From: Diphasiastrum complanatum
Lineage: Eukaryota; Streptophyta; Lycopodiopsida; Lycopodiales; Lycopodiaceae
Length of the DNA: 64,000 nucleotides
Assembly (NCBI GenBank): GCA_029204225.1
Contig: CM055102.1
Span: 41,049,631 to 41,113,630 of the forward strand
Reading direction: 5' to 3'
In this document: in pieces, positions 62,955 to 64,000 of the stretch
Position numbering within the stretch: the stretch's first letter is position 1
Layout of the letters: the number at the start of each line of letters is the position of its first letter
Notes under the pieces: generated by a model
What the model saw: the letters and a program-made list of their open reading frames with translations, nothing else
Database searches by the model: none
Told to the model about the DNA's origin: nothing
Made by a program: the position numbers and the translations under genes

Positions 62955-64000
62955 TCACTGTTCATCTTGTACGTCGTCGGACAGCTGAAAACTTCTATGG
63001 ATATAGCCTTTAAGACTTGTGAAGTATTTGATGGCACTACGGAATGGCATTGTGATTTGAGCTTGAAGGAATTCTGAGAAATCTTCTAATCCTTGTAGGG
63101 GTTGCTCTTGTGTGAGGGTTGGAGCATGTAACGGACTATCGATTTTTGCTTCTTCCCACAATAACTCATCTCGTATATCATGGTATCGCCTTTGTTCCAC
63201 TAGTGGATCTGGGTAATCTCTAGGTATTGTGGAAGTTTTGGAACTCCCCCTATGTTCAATAGCTGTATTTTCTGGAGTGGTTGGATACTCATCTCCTTGA
63301 CAGGAGCATGAGGGATCTTCACGATAATGTTTATAACTTCCAGAGGTGGATGTGTTGTCGGTATGATATGAATGATCAAAGGAATCATCAACAAAATGTG
63401 TTTGAATTGGTGTTTTAGTAGGTCGATTTTGTTGATTACCTCTCTTAGGTGGTCCCCTTGGAGGTGGACCCAATAGCGCTAGTTGAGGTAGGTATGGCGG
63501 TGGGTTTTTCCTAGGTAGCTCCTGAATTTGTACCGATGGATTGTTTCATAGATGATATTGATTATGTGGAGGTCTGGAAACAAATTCAGGCCTAGGAGGC
63601 TAATAGTGTCCTCATGTGTGTTCTCGATGGTGGTATCATGGATTGTAGTAGCAATAAAATGATGAATGGCCCATGAAATCACAAATTTCACATTTGATCA
63701 AGGAATTGTCAGAAACTCGTTGATAGGATGGGCATTCATCACCAGTGTGTGCACCTCAGCAATGAGAGCACCAGGTGTTTTCTTGTCTATGGTGTACCTG
63801 ACCGGGGGTAGCTGACCAAACATTGAGCTTTGTATAGACTTCAATGTATTTTAAAACTCTTTGGTGAGTTTTTTCATCTGCATTTGGTGTTGCTGATTTA
63901 GCAATTCTATTTGTGATTTCCAAAGCTGATCCCGAGTGTCCTTAGTCGGCTTTGATTCATGGACAACACGATGTGCTCTCTGTTCTCTAGGATCTTCAAC
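62955..64000 (-). pseudogene. Gag-like protein with two zinc knuckles, cut by the window end
   Basis: Minus strand: a Gln/Lys-rich helical segment (QIELLNQQHQMQMKKLTKEF) near 63870-63920, MFGQLPPV, a knuckle WCSHC-x-GAHTGDEC around 63725-63765 (one stop inside), then CEICDFMGHSSFYC (63651-63692, exact C-x2-C-x4-H-x4-C) followed by YYNP. A Pro-rich linker and an acidic/Ser-rich C-terminal part (63473-62955) follow. The CEIC...YYNP style is common in plant Ty3-type gag. Several stops. Orientation is opposite to copia D. Confidence 0.55.

Noticed and set aside
62955-64000. Pararetrovirus coat-protein-like reading of the zinc-knuckle protein
   Set aside because: A single CCHC style followed by YYNP is more usual in plant Ty3-type gag; no movement protein, protease or RT is visible to support a viral origin.

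Overview
The window looks like nuclear DNA of a flowering plant. The evidence is spliced plant-type genes (a seven-exon carotenoid beta-ring hydroxylase with a chloroplast-type N-terminus, and the 3' end of a tropinone-reductase-like SDR with a 5.8 kb intron), dense Ty1/copia and Ty3/gypsy wreckage using plant initiator-Met-like and tRNA-Asp-like primer sites, a plant-type LINE end, and very many (CT/GA)n tracts. Species cannot be named from the sequence alone. Only two cellular genes were recognised.

Layout. 1-400: LINE 3' remnant ending in (CT)n. 2202-8327 (+): last two exons of an SDR gene. The intron between them holds a gypsy fragment (2430-5990, minus), which is itself interrupted in its RNase H domain by a 982-bp hAT-like element with perfect 8-bp target duplications (3541-4522). 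8.3-11.3 kb: nothing recognised. 11.35-19.1 kb: broken copia and gypsy pieces, including one LTR family present as a roughly 0.5 kb inverted pair (16479-17012 and 17600-18331). 20.2-21.8 kb: leader, primer site and LTR of a gypsy family here called X. 21.8-22.0 kb: (CA)n(CT)n and a strictly alternating Z-DNA-type tract. 22.5-27 kb: one LTR and several locally duplicated stretches. 27032-28798 (-): the carotene hydroxylase gene, with a probable GC-AG first intron. 29.8-32.0 kb: poly-C tracts, a GC island and several GC-rich hairpin elements, one of which is an insertion proven by a paralogous empty site. 34.7-36.0 kb: tandem leader repeat, gag and LTR of a gypsy. 39.2-46.0 kb (+): a copia element split in its integrase by a non-autonomous LTR element (41699-45749) carrying an unrecognised ORF, another GC hairpin and 219- and 107-bp CT tracts. 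49.2-50.3 kb: gypsy integrase relic and LTR. 50.3-57.7 kb (-): second copy of gypsy X with LTR, primer site, gag, RNase H, integrase and an additional ORF downstream of pol. 57.7-62.8 kb: three copia remnants, one with integrase and RT deleted so that pre-integrase and RNase H are fused. 62.9-64 kb (-): a gag-like protein with two zinc knuckles.

The two genes have no evident functional link. The most unusual material is (1) a family of GC-rich foldback elements sharing a core word at about 507, 31112 and 42297, with related hairpins at 30.3 and 31.9 kb; (2) the gene-gypsy-hAT nest at 2-8 kb; (3) the extra ORF and the recurrent GGCGAAGGTTC motif of gypsy X; and (4) a CT microsatellite that begins at a splice donor. 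Boundaries and homologies were read by eye; no alignment or database search was run.
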